Positions 9,661-23,708 of a DNA stretch of 64,000 bases are shown here, piece after piece; within the stretch, counting starts at the first letter, position 1; the number at the start of each line of letters is the position of its first letter. The position numbers were made by a program, and so were the translations under genes. This stretch comes from Solimonas soli DSM 21787 (GTDB lineage Bacteria > Pseudomonadota > Gammaproteobacteria > Nevskiales > Nevskiaceae): NCBI RefSeq assembly GCF_000474945.1, contig NZ_KI440836.1:295917-359916 (forward strand). The letters are read 5' to 3'. The notes beneath the pieces were generated by a model that was not told the DNA's origin, made no database searches, and was given only the letters and a program-made list of their open reading frames with translations.

Positions 9661-10134
9661 TCAGTCGGCGTGCCGAACCGGCGTGCAGCGCACCTCCGTC
9701 TTCACCGAGTTGGCGATGAAGCATTCGGCGTGCGCTTCATGATGCATCGCGTCGATCTCCGCAGACGTCGGCAGGCGCTCGCCGGAGAAGACCACGTCGG
9801 GCCGCAGGGTGACGGCCGTCATCGCCATCCTGCCTTGCGCGTCGCGCGCCATCACGCCGGCGGCGGCGTCGCGGTAGCGGTCGACGCGAAAGCCGCGCTC
9901 TGCGGCGATGCCGAGGAACCACAGCATGTGGCAGCTGGCGAGCGCGGCGACGAACATTTCCTCGGGATCGACGGCCGTCGCATCCGACAGCGGCACGCGC
10001 ACGACCTGCGGCGAGGACGAGCCCGCCAGCTCGACGCCGCCGTCGAAGCGCAGCACATGGCGGCGGCTGTAGCGCTTGTCCGTGAAGACCTGTTCGCCGC
10101 GTTCCCACAGCACCTCGGCACCGTACTGGCCCAT
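9661..10134 (-). CDS. OsmC family protein
   Basis: The 157-residue protein follows the OsmC/Ohr fold. It has a beta-rich start, the helix EMFVAALASCHMLWFL carrying the first active-site cysteine of the family, and a late second cysteine in HAECFIANSVKT. Family members reduce organic hydroperoxides with the two cysteines. The wording of the motifs places it with the YhfA/OsmC-like group rather than with Ohr proper. A GGAG Shine-Dalgarno precedes the ATG. Confidence 0.85.
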   Translation of the reverse strand: MGQYGAEVLWERGEQVFTDKRYSRRHVLRFDGGVELAGSSSPQVVRVPLSDATAVDPEEMFVAALASCHMLWFLGIAAERGFRVDRYRDAAAGVMARDAQGRMAMTAVTLRPDVVFSGERLPTSAEIDAMHHEAHAECFIANSVKTEVRCTPVRHAD

Positions 10135-10156
10135 GCGTTTCTCCTGCGGTCGCCCG

Positions 10157-13018
10157 CTACTGCAGCTTCAGCTCCATGCGCACCATGCCGTCGTCGCCGG
10201 GCTTCGCCGCCGCGCCGGTGGTGACGAAGATGCGCTCGGCGGCGATGTCCGGCCTGGCCAGCAGCGCGCCCTGCACGGCCTGCGCGCGCTCGCGGCCGAG
10301 CTGCTGCAGCGCGTCGTCGGATGGCGCGAGGCGGGCCAGCAGCGGCGCTTCGACATAGGCGATGCGCGCCGCCGCGTCCGCGCTGCCGTCCGGATACTGC
10401 ACCGATTGCTTCAGCAGTTCCTTGTGCAGTTTCTCCAGCGCGCGCAGGCGCGCCTTGTCGTCGGCCGGCGCCGCCGGCAGGCGGGCGGCGAGGGCGCGGC
10501 GCGCCAGCGCCTCGCGATCGGCATCGCCGACCACGACCGGCACTTCGAGCTTGAGCTGCGGGCGCTCGGCGAGGGCCCTGGCGAGCGTGTCGAGCGTGCC
10601 GGCGGCGCGCGGCGTCAGCGTCGCGTCGCCGGCCGCGAAGTCGAGGTGCGACAGTTCCTCGCCGCCGCCGAACAGCGCGCCGAGCGCGGCGAACGGCGCG
10701 GTGACGATCTTCGTCACGATGTTGCCGAGCACCTTCCAGACCAGCCTGCCGTACTTGAAATCGGGATCGTCGAGGCTGCCGCGCACCGGCAGTTCGAGAT
10801 CGATGATGCCGCGCCGATCCTTGAGCAGCGCGACGGCGAGCTTGATCGGCAGCGGCGCGGCGTCCTTCGAGCCGGTCGCCTCGCCGAACTCGAGCTGGTC
10901 GACGATGACGTGGTGCTCGGCCTCGAGCTGGCGTTTGTCGATCTTGTACGACAGCTCCGTCGTCAGCTTGCCCTTGGCGATGTTGTAGCCGGCGAACTTG
11001 CCGGAGTAGGGATTGAACGTGGTCAGCTCCATGTTGCGGAACGCCAGCTTCACGTCGCTGTATTCGGTCGCCGCGAGCAGGCTCGACGTGCCGCGAATCT
11101 CGACCGGCGAGTAGCGATCGACCTGGCCGTCGAGGCGGATGGTGGCGCGCGACTTCGCATCGCTGGACAGCTCGGTCACGCCGCCGCGCAGCCTGACGAT
11201 GCCGGTCGCGAACGAGGGCTCGATCGAGCGATCGGCGAAGAAGGCCGAGCCGTCGCTGATGCGGATGTCCTTGACGCGGATCGGCATCGGAGGCGCGCTG
11301 CGCTTGGCCGCGGCCTTCGGCGGCGCGGCGCCGCTGGCGGACGGCGAGGGCTTGAGGATCTGCGCGACGTTGAGCGTCTGGTCGGGATTGATGACGACGC
11401 GTGCGTAGGGCTGCGTCAGCGTGACGCGCTCGATGCCGAGGCGGTCGGGCGCCAGCGAGAAATCGATGCCGTCGATCGCCAGCTGCTTCCAGCGCGCGAA
11501 GTCCTCGCCGCCGCCGCTGGCGCGGAAATCGTCGACCTTCACGCCGCCGCGGACGCGCAGCGGCATCGAGCCGTCCGCCGCCTGCGCGACATCCAGATCG
11601 CCTTTGAACGCCAGCGTGCCGCTGTGCACGGCCGCGCGGGTCGCCTGCGCGACGTAGGGCTGCACCGCGGCGAGCGCGAAACCGTCGAGCTGCACGGCGA
11701 GCTGCGTGCTCAGCGGCCGCAAGCGCATCCGGCCGCGCGCCGACAGCTGCGCGCGACCATCGATGCCGAGCTGCGCGTCGACGTCGAGCGTGGCGTCCGC
11801 GTCGCTGCTGTAGCCGGCGACGGTCGCGCTGATCGGCGCCAGCGCGAAGCGCGCCGCCGGCCGCGTCGTGCGGTCCTCGACATCGACAGCGGCGTCGCTC
11901 AGCTGCAGGCGTGCGACGGCGATGCGCAGCGGCTGCGCCGGCGCGGGCGCATCCGCGGTCGCCGCGGGCGCCGCATCCCTGTCGCGCGCGGCGAGCTTCA
12001 TCAGGTTGATGCTGCCGTCGCGCTCGCGACGCAGGTCGAGGCGGGCGCCGTCGACGTTCACCGCCTTGATCGTCAGCTCGCGGCGCGCGAGCGAGAAAGC
12101 CAGGGTGTCGATGCCGAGCTGGCGGACGGCGACCGGCGCCGTGGCCGCGGCATCGCCGCGCGCGGCGACGGCGACATCGCGCAGCGTGACGGCCGGCAGG
12201 GTCAGGCCGAGATCGAGCGTCGGCTGCAGCGCCAGCGTGTAGTGACCGTTCAGGTCGAGGCTGCCGGAACGCAGCTGCACCGGCAGCTGGTCCTGCAGGT
12301 AGTCGGCGAGGGTCCTGGCGAGCAGGCCGTGCACGCCGAAGTCGCCCTGCGAGCCGAGCGGCTGCACGGTGAACGTGCCGGACCAGTCGAAGCGCTCGCC
12401 GGCGGCGCTCGCCGCGTCGAAGCGGTAGACGTTCCGGTAGTCCGCCGTCGTGCGAAAGTCGGTGAGCGCGAAGCGGATCGGCTTGAGTTCGGTGCGGAAC
12501 GGCTGCGGCCGGCTGCGATCCTCGAAGGCGACGCGGCCGTCGCTGACCGTCAGCGCGGCGATGCGGATGCGCGGTATCGCCGGCGCCGCGCTCGGCGGCG
12601 GCGGCGGCGCTTCATGCGACGACGGCGCGAGCCTGGCGAGGTTCAGCCTGCCGTCGGCACCGATGACGACGCTGAGGTCGGGCCCGGCGAGCGTCAGTTC
12701 CCGGAAGGCGAGCGAGCGCGTGAACAGCGAGGTCCAGGGCTCGAAATCGACGCGCAGCGAGGAAAAGCCGAGCAGCGGCGCGCCGTCCGCCTCGGTCAGC
12801 TTCAGATCGTCGACGCGGACCACGAAGGTATAGGGATTGAAGCGCAGCGCGCCGAGCGCGATATGGCGGCCAAGCGACTGCTGGGCGTAGTCGACGATCG
12901 CCGAACGCGCGAGGCGCGGCACCAGCAGGAAGCCACCCAGCGTGTACAGCAGCAGCGCGCCGGCCGTCACGCTCAGGGCCAGCCGGCGGCGGCGCAGCAG
13001 GGACAGGAAGGCGTGCAT
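10157..13018 (-). CDS. DUF748 / AsmA-like envelope protein
   Basis: The 953-residue protein starts with one transmembrane helix (LALSVTAGALLLYTLGGFLL, about 13-32). The family signature follows (ALGALRFNPYTFVVRVDDL), then long repeats of short amphipathic beta strands. The C-terminus (from about residue 830) resembles an OmpA-like or accessory domain, with VVVGDADREALARRALAAR and repeated Ala-rich helices. DUF748 proteins belong to the AsmA superfamily, several members of which are implicated in lipid transport across the periplasm; the role of this one is inferred. It is a single gene, upstream of osmC-like on the same strand. Confidence 0.85.
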   Translation of the reverse strand: MHAFLSLLRRRRLALSVTAGALLLYTLGGFLLVPRLARSAIVDYAQQSLGRHIALGALRFNPYTFVVRVDDLKLTEADGAPLLGFSSLRVDFEPWTSLFTRSLAFRELTLAGPDLSVVIGADGRLNLARLAPSSHEAPPPPPSAAPAIPRIRIAALTVSDGRVAFEDRSRPQPFRTELKPIRFALTDFRTTADYRNVYRFDAASAAGERFDWSGTFTVQPLGSQGDFGVHGLLARTLADYLQDQLPVQLRSGSLDLNGHYTLALQPTLDLGLTLPAVTLRDVAVAARGDAAATAPVAVRQLGIDTLAFSLARRELTIKAVNVDGARLDLRRERDGSINLMKLAARDRDAAPAATADAPAPAQPLRIAVARLQLSDAAVDVEDRTTRPAARFALAPISATVAGYSSDADATLDVDAQLGIDGRAQLSARGRMRLRPLSTQLAVQLDGFALAAVQPYVAQATRAAVHSGTLAFKGDLDVAQAADGSMPLRVRGGVKVDDFRASGGGEDFARWKQLAIDGIDFSLAPDRLGIERVTLTQPYARVVINPDQTLNVAQILKPSPSASGAAPPKAAAKRSAPPMPIRVKDIRISDGSAFFADRSIEPSFATGIVRLRGGVTELSSDAKSRATIRLDGQVDRYSPVEIRGTSSLLAATEYSDVKLAFRNMELTTFNPYSGKFAGYNIAKGKLTTELSYKIDKRQLEAEHHVIVDQLEFGEATGSKDAAPLPIKLAVALLKDRRGIIDLELPVRGSLDDPDFKYGRLVWKVLGNIVTKIVTAPFAALGALFGGGEELSHLDFAAGDATLTPRAAGTLDTLARALAERPQLKLEVPVVVGDADREALARRALAARLPAAPADDKARLRALEKLHKELLKQSVQYPDGSADAAARIAYVEAPLLARLAPSDDALQQLGRERAQAVQGALLARPDIAAERIFVTTGAAAKPGDDGMVRMELKLQ

Positions 13019-13158
13019 GGCCTGCGGGCTCCGGAATCATCGCCGTGTCTCGGCGGCGCGGATTCTGGCACGCAGGCGCGGCGCCGTGGGACGCACGCAC
13101 CTGGCGCGGACGAGGCGGATGCCCGCGCCCCCGACCCAGGTCGGGGCGCGGGCCCGCA

Positions 13159-14211
13159 TCACAGCGGCGCGGCCTGCCGGCGCCGCGCCTGGGTCGGTGC
13201 CGCGCCGAACCAGCGCAGGAAGGCGCGCGTGAAGGCGCTGGTTTGGGAATAGCCGAGCAGGCCGGCGATGTCGCCGACCGGCAGATGGCGCTCGCCGAGA
13301 TAGCGCGTCGCCAGCTCGCGGCGCAGGTCGTCGACCAGCCCGGCGTAGCTGCAGCCCTGTTCGGCGAGGCGCCGCTGCAGCGTCCAGCGCGCGAGGCCGA
13401 GCGCGGCGGCGATCTCGTCGACGTGCGGATAGCCGCAGGACAGCCGCGAACGCACCTCGCCGCGCACGCGGTCGATGAAGCGCAGCGTGCCGGTGCCGCC
13501 GGCGACACCGACCAGCTCGTCGCGCAGGCGCACGAAGGCGGCGGGATCGCGGCCCGGCATCGCGCGCTCGAGTTCGCGGCAGCGGAAGACCAGCGCGTTG
13601 CTGCGCTGGCCGAAGCGCGCCGGTGCTCCGAAGGCGGCGCGATGCTCGCGCGCATCGGCCGGCTGCGGATGCTCGAACTGCACCTCGTCCGGCGCCCAGC
13701 CGTCGCCGAGACAGCGGCGCAGCACGTTGGCGAACATGCCGAGCGTCAGCTCGGCGTCGTGGCGGCGCGCGAGGATGCGGCCGTCGAGGATGCGGTAGTC
13801 GAGCCGCAGCTGATCGCCCTGCCGGTAAAAGCGCGTCTCGGTGACCTGCTGGTGAAAGGGAAACAGGCCGGCGAAGGCCTCGAGCGCGGCGCCGAGCGTC
13901 GGCGCGCTGAGTGCGATGTCGCCGATCAGGCCAAGCTGCTCCGGCGCGAACTGCTGGCCGAAGCGCAGACCGAAGTTGCCGTCGCCGGTGTCGGCGGCGG
14001 CCAGCTCCATCATCGCGCAGTAGGCGCCGAGATCGAGCGGACGGCGCGGATCGGCGAGACGCTCGGCCGGCAGACCGGCGCGTTCCAGCACGCGCTCGGC
14101 GTTGCCGCCCTCGGCGGCGATGAAGCGCGTGACACCGCTGGCCGCGGCGGCGAGCACATGCCGCGGCGCCGCGCGCGATGCTTCGGCATTGGGGGCGAAC
14201 GACATGGCCAT
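13159..14211 (-). CDS. AraC family regulator, probably of the ethanolamine cluster
   Basis: The 350-residue protein has an N-terminal arabinose-binding-like domain of the OruR/ArgR type (residues about 20-210). A C-terminal AraC double helix-turn-helix follows (VDEIAAALGLARWTLQRRLAE and VGDIAGLLGYSQTSAFTRAF). It lies downstream of eat and eutC on the same strand, a position suggesting it controls ethanolamine use; that link is inferred from location only. A GGAG motif sits 5 bases before the ATG at 14211; a second ATG two codons in is possible. Confidence 0.85.
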   Translation of the reverse strand: MAMSFAPNAEASRAAPRHVLAAAASGVTRFIAAEGGNAERVLERAGLPAERLADPRRPLDLGAYCAMMELAAADTGDGNFGLRFGQQFAPEQLGLIGDIALSAPTLGAALEAFAGLFPFHQQVTETRFYRQGDQLRLDYRILDGRILARRHDAELTLGMFANVLRRCLGDGWAPDEVQFEHPQPADAREHRAAFGAPARFGQRSNALVFRCRELERAMPGRDPAAFVRLRDELVGVAGGTGTLRFIDRVRGEVRSRLSCGYPHVDEIAAALGLARWTLQRRLAEQGCSYAGLVDDLRRELATRYLGERHLPVGDIAGLLGYSQTSAFTRAFLRWFGAAPTQARRRQAAPL

Positions 14212-14352
14212 GCCGGCTCCGGTCGAAATGGGGCCGCGACCCCCGTCGCGGCCCCGGTACCGCTTGCCGCTCTCCCTCTACCGCACCCGCATGCTTCCAG
14301 CGCAGCAAGAAGCGTGCAAACCCGCAGCGGCGTGTGGGCGGCGCATCGCCGC

Positions 14353-15753
14353 TCAGCTCTGCGCGGGCTCCGGCGCGGCACCGAGCAGCGCGTCGGCGTC
14401 GCGCGCCGCGTCGCGCGATTTCTTGCTCAGGAAGTAGAACAGCAGGCTGAGCACGAACAGGCCGACGAAGAGCAGGAAGACGACCTGGTTGTAGTAGACC
14501 ATCGTCGCCATGAACACGCCGGCGAGCAGCAGCGCCACGGCCGGGAAGAACGGATAGAACGGCGCCTTGAACGGCCGCTCCAGCGCGGCTTCGCTCTTGC
14601 GCAGCCTGAACAGGCTCAGCATCGAGACGATGTAGAGCAGGATGGCGCCGAACACCGACATGGTGACGATGTTCGCCGTCAGCGGCTGGCCGCCGATCTG
14701 GATGAAGGCATCCGAGTAAATGGCGGCGATGCCGATGACGCCGCCGGCGACGATCGCCCAGTGCGGCGTCTTGCGCTTCGGGTGCACGGTGGCGAAGAAG
14801 CCGGGCAGATAGCCGGCGCGCGCCATCGCGAAGATCTGCCGCGAGTAGCCCATGATGATGCCGTGGAACGAGGCAATCAGGCCGAACAGGCCGATCCACA
14901 CCAGCATGTGCAGCCAGCCGCTCGATTCGCCGACCACGGTCTTCATCGCCTGCGGCAAGGGATCATTGAGGTTGGCGAGCTTGGACCAGTCGCCGACGCC
15001 GCCGGCGAACAGCATCACGCCGAAGGCGAGCACGACGAGCGTGAGGATGCCGCCGATGTAGGCGCGCGGGATGACCTTCTTCGGTTCCCGCGTTTCCTCG
15101 GCGGCCATCGCCGCGCCTTCGATCGCCAGGAAGAACCAGATCGCGAAGGGGATCGCCGCGAAGATGCCGCCGAGCGCGGCCGTCGAGAGCGTCGCGCTGC
15201 CGGCCCAGCCGTTGGCGGTGAAGTGCGCCCACTCGAAACCCGGCGCGACCACGCCCATGAACACCAGCAGTTCGAAGATCGCCAGCAGGGTCACGAACAG
15301 CTCGAAGGTCGCGGCGATGGTCACGCCGGCGATGTTGAGCGCCATGAACACGAGGTAGGCGCCGACCGCGGCGAGCTTCGGATCGAGCGCCGGAAACTGC
15401 ACGTTGAGATAGGCGCCGATCGCCAGCGAGATGGCCGGCGGCGCGAACACGAACTCGATCAGCGTGGCGAAGCCGGCGACGAAGCCGCCGAACGGTCCGA
15501 AGGCGCGGTAGCTGTAGGCGAACGGTCCGCCGGCGTGCGGAATCGCCGTGGTCAGCTCGGTGAAACTGAAGATGAAGGTCGTGTACATGATGGCGACCAG
15601 CACCGTCGTCACCAGAAAGCCGAGCGTGCCGGCCGAGGCCCAGCCGTAGCTCCAGCCGAAGTATTCGCCGGAAATGACGAGGCCGACGGCGATGCCCCAC
15701 AGATGCCAGCCGCTCAGGCTCTTCTTGAGCGCCGGCTTGGTGTCTTCACTCAT
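14353..15753 (-). CDS. eat: Ethanolamine permease (APC superfamily)
   Basis: The 466-residue protein has about twelve hydrophobic helices. Its first part, SGWHLWGIAVGLVISGEYFG followed by GWSYGWASAG, is characteristic of the ethanolamine permease Eat subfamily of amino-acid/polyamine transporters. The coding start has GGGAG 7 bases upstream, inside the end of eutC, and the two genes overlap by 8 bp, so they are translationally coupled. It would import ethanolamine for cleavage by ethanolamine ammonia-lyase. Since that enzyme looks incomplete here, the permease may serve another amine or feed an enzyme encoded elsewhere. Confidence 0.88.
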   Translation of the reverse strand: MSEDTKPALKKSLSGWHLWGIAVGLVISGEYFGWSYGWASAGTLGFLVTTVLVAIMYTTFIFSFTELTTAIPHAGGPFAYSYRAFGPFGGFVAGFATLIEFVFAPPAISLAIGAYLNVQFPALDPKLAAVGAYLVFMALNIAGVTIAATFELFVTLLAIFELLVFMGVVAPGFEWAHFTANGWAGSATLSTAALGGIFAAIPFAIWFFLAIEGAAMAAEETREPKKVIPRAYIGGILTLVVLAFGVMLFAGGVGDWSKLANLNDPLPQAMKTVVGESSGWLHMLVWIGLFGLIASFHGIIMGYSRQIFAMARAGYLPGFFATVHPKRKTPHWAIVAGGVIGIAAIYSDAFIQIGGQPLTANIVTMSVFGAILLYIVSMLSLFRLRKSEAALERPFKAPFYPFFPAVALLLAGVFMATMVYYNQVVFLLFVGLFVLSLLFYFLSKKSRDAARDADALLGAAPEPAQS

Positions 15754-16459
15754 GTTCGCTGCTCCCGATGATGTTGGTCGAATCCCCGCCTGTTGCGGCG
15801 TCCGTGTCCGATGCGAGTGACGGCGCGTCGAGCTTCAGATCGACGCCGGTCAGGCGCCGGCGCCGCGCTTCGTCGAGCAGCCACATCAGCGTGTCGGCGG
15901 CGCGCGCGTAGCCGAGGCCGTCGGCGTGGATGTTGGAAATGCAGTTGCGCGCCGAATCGGCGCAGCCGATGCGCGGCGCGTAGGTCAGGTAGATGCCGAG
16001 GCTGTCGGCGACCGACAGGCCCGGGCGCTCGCCGATCAGCACGGCGACCAGACGCGCGCCGAGCGTGACCGCCACTTCGTCGCCGAGTGCGACGCGCGCC
16101 TGGCTGGCGAGCACGATCGGCGCCAGCGTCCAGCCGGCGAGGCGCGGCGCCAGCGTCCGCAGCAGCGGCACGGCGTGCGCGTTGACGGCGGCGGCGGACA
16201 GACCGTCGGCGACGACGAAGACGAGATCGTAGTCGGCGTGCGCGCCTTGCAGCGGCGGCAGATCGTCGGCGTGCACGCGGCGGCCGAGATCGGGACGGCG
16301 CAGGTAGATGGCGCGATCGTCGGCCCGCGAGCGCACGCGCAGCGGCGTCTGCGCGAACGCGCCGGCCAGCGGCGCGGCGATGGCGTCGAAGTCGACGCGG
16401 CCGTGCACCGCATCGCGGGCGCGGCTGTGCGCCATCTGGAAATCGAGCAGGGCCTGCAT
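15746..16459 (-). CDS. eutC: Ethanolamine ammonia-lyase small subunit, N-terminally truncated
   Basis: The product (237 residues from the ATG at 16459; 242 from a TTG at 16474) matches EutC from the LDFQMAHSRARDAVHG motif to the end, including GERPGLSVADSLG and the CISNIH motif. Full-length EutC (about 270-295 residues) has a further stretch with the TPAR.ALGR..T segment before this point, which is missing. An in-frame TGA lies six codons upstream of the TTG. EutC partners EutB in the B12-dependent cleavage of ethanolamine to acetaldehyde and ammonia. No eutB lies upstream; instead there is a stray gltD 3' fragment. Loss of function is likely but not proven. Confidence 0.8.
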   Translation of the reverse strand: MQALLDFQMAHSRARDAVHGRVDFDAIAAPLAGAFAQTPLRVRSRADDRAIYLRRPDLGRRVHADDLPPLQGAHADYDLVFVVADGLSAAAVNAHAVPLLRTLAPRLAGWTLAPIVLASQARVALGDEVAVTLGARLVAVLIGERPGLSVADSLGIYLTYAPRIGCADSARNCISNIHADGLGYARAADTLMWLLDEARRRRLTGVDLKLDAPSLASDTDAATGGDSTNIIGSSEHE

Positions 16460-16522
16460 CTCTGAGCGCCGCAACGAAAACGCCGCGCTTCACGCGCGGC
16501 GTCCGTTTCCCCTCGCGCCGTC

Positions 16523-16607
16523 TCAAACCTTCAGATAATCCAGAATCCCTTCGGCGGCCTCGCGGCCTCGCGTGACGGCGGTGACGACGAGGTCCGAGCC
16601 GCGGACC
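16523..16607 (-). pseudogene. Detached, diverged copy of the 3' end of gltD
   Basis: These 85 bp align without gaps to 16673-16757, the end of the intact gltD, at an exact offset of 150 bp with 11 mismatches. On the minus strand they still encode [10 protein letters not shown] and [13 protein letters not shown] followed by a stop. Most differences are at third codon positions, so the copy diverged as coding sequence, not as decaying DNA. An in-frame TGA just upstream cuts it off from any start. It is a remnant of a second gltD-type gene. Confidence 0.85.
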
Positions 16608-16672
16608 CGTCATCGATGCCCGCCGCCACGGCGGCGACAGGGGCCGCGGCGCGCTTTCGGAGCTCGGCGTCC

Positions 16673-18209
<1,537 letters not shown>

Positions 18210-18233
18210 GAATCACCGACTCCGTGCGCGCCG

Positions 18234-22700
<4,467 letters not shown>

Positions 22701-22838
22701 GAGGCTTGCTCCTGGATGACGGACCGGCGCAGACGCCGACGCCCCGCGCTCGGCGGGGTGGGAGCGGGACCTTAGAGAGCCCACCCCGGGGCCGCAAGCG
22801 ATCGCCGGAGGGATTTCGCGAGCAGGATTCGTGCCTAT

Positions 22839-22888
22839 TTGAATCAAGTACTTGGCTTCCATTAAAATGGCTATCTAGATGGCCATTT
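22839..22888 (+). promoter_or_regulatory. Promoter and overlapping operator of the phd/vapC-like pair
   Basis: A sigma70-type promoter reads TTGAAT (22839-22844), an 18-bp spacer, and TAAAAT (22863-22868). A dyad aaatggc...gccattt (22865-22871 and 22882-22888) overlaps the -10 box. This is where an antitoxin of the Phd/YefM type would bind to repress its own operon. The region is notably A+T-rich compared with its surroundings. Confidence 0.65.
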
Positions 22889-22914
22889 GCGGCCAGGCTG
22901 CGCGGAGGCCAGCG

Positions 22915-23175
22915 ATGAAAGCGGTGTCGATCGCCGATGCCAAGAACCGTCTGACCGAGCTTCTTTACGAGGCCGAGGAAGGCGCGCCGGTGCAGGTCAC
23001 GCGCCGCGGCCAGCCGGTCGCGGTGCTGCTGTCGGAGGCCGAGTACGCGCGCCTCAAGTCGGCGGCGGCCGGCGCCGCCGATTTCGCCGCCTGGGCGCAG
23101 TCCTGGCGCCAGGATCTGCCGGCCGGACTCGAGGGCATCACGCCGGCCGAACTCGAGCGCTGGCGCGAGCTCTAG
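22915..23175 (+). CDS. Phd/YefM family antitoxin
   Basis: The 86-residue protein begins MKAVSIADAKNRLTELLYEAE and continues with VTRRGQPVAVLLSEAEYARL, the standard N-terminal DNA-binding fold of prevent-host-death antitoxins. The C-terminal tail is the toxin-binding part. GGAGG stands 7 bases before the ATG. The next gene, 4 bp downstream, encodes a PIN-type protein, so this is a type II toxin-antitoxin operon. Its promoter carries a matching dyad. Confidence 0.88.
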   Translation: MKAVSIADAKNRLTELLYEAEEGAPVQVTRRGQPVAVLLSEAEYARLKSAAAGAADFAAWAQSWRQDLPAGLEGITPAELERWREL

Positions 23176-23179
23176 CGCC

Positions 23180-23599
23180 ATGGCGAAGCTGAGCCACCTG
23201 CTCGACCTGCCGGTGATCGCCGAACTGTCGCGGCCGAACGGCAACCGGCGCGTGTTCACGCTGTTCCAGCAGCGCCAGGCGCTGTGCGCCCTCGCCGCGC
23301 CGGCGAGCTATGCGCTGCAGCGCGGCATCGAACTGATGCACGCCGGCGAGCGGCGCCAGCGGCTGCTCGATTTCGTCGCCGAGCTGCTGCGCAGCGGGCC
23401 GCCGGTGCTGCCCTTCGACGGCGAGGCGGCGAGCTGGCTGGCGCGGCACGAGCCGGAGCGGGCGCGGCGCGCCTGGTCGCTGCTCGATGGCCAGCAGGCG
23501 GCGATCGCGGCGACGCGCGAACTGGCGCTCGTGACGCGCAACGCCAGCGCCTTCGCCGGCATCGCCGGCCTGCGCGTCGAGGACTGGTTCCGACCCTAG
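23180..23599 (+). CDS. VapC-like PIN-domain protein with degenerate active site
   Basis: The 139-residue protein aligns by eye along its length with FitB/VapC toxins: LLDLPVIAELSRP, a helix ending ALQRGIELMHAGERR, VLPFDGEAASWLA, and QQAAIAATRELALVTRNASAFAGI ending in VEDWF. VapC ribonucleases use four acidic residues. Here the first Asp is kept (LLD). The Glu of the ELR.GI motif is Ala, the Asp of D..IAA is Gln, and the Asp of TRN..DF is Ala. The neighbour is a clear antitoxin. The protein probably no longer cleaves RNA and may act only as a co-repressor or be in decay. Confidence 0.75.
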   Translation: MAKLSHLLDLPVIAELSRPNGNRRVFTLFQQRQALCALAAPASYALQRGIELMHAGERRQRLLDFVAELLRSGPPVLPFDGEAASWLARHEPERARRAWSLLDGQQAAIAATRELALVTRNASAFAGIAGLRVEDWFRP

Positions 23600-23708
23600 C
23601 GGCGGCACGCGCGGCGCGGCGGCGGCGGCGGACGTAACGAAGCGTCTCACTTCAGACCGGATTCAGTGTCGCGGGCCCAGCATTTGCGCCGTCCTGTGGA
23701 GACGTGTC

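Noticed and set aside
10076-13252. A 1058-residue frame opposite the DUF748 gene
   Set aside because: Antisense shadow; rich in Arg and Ala and without motifs.
16460-16520. An N-terminal extension restoring full-length EutC
   Set aside because: An in-frame TGA lies six codons upstream of the TTG at 16474, and the sequence does not resemble the missing EutC segment.
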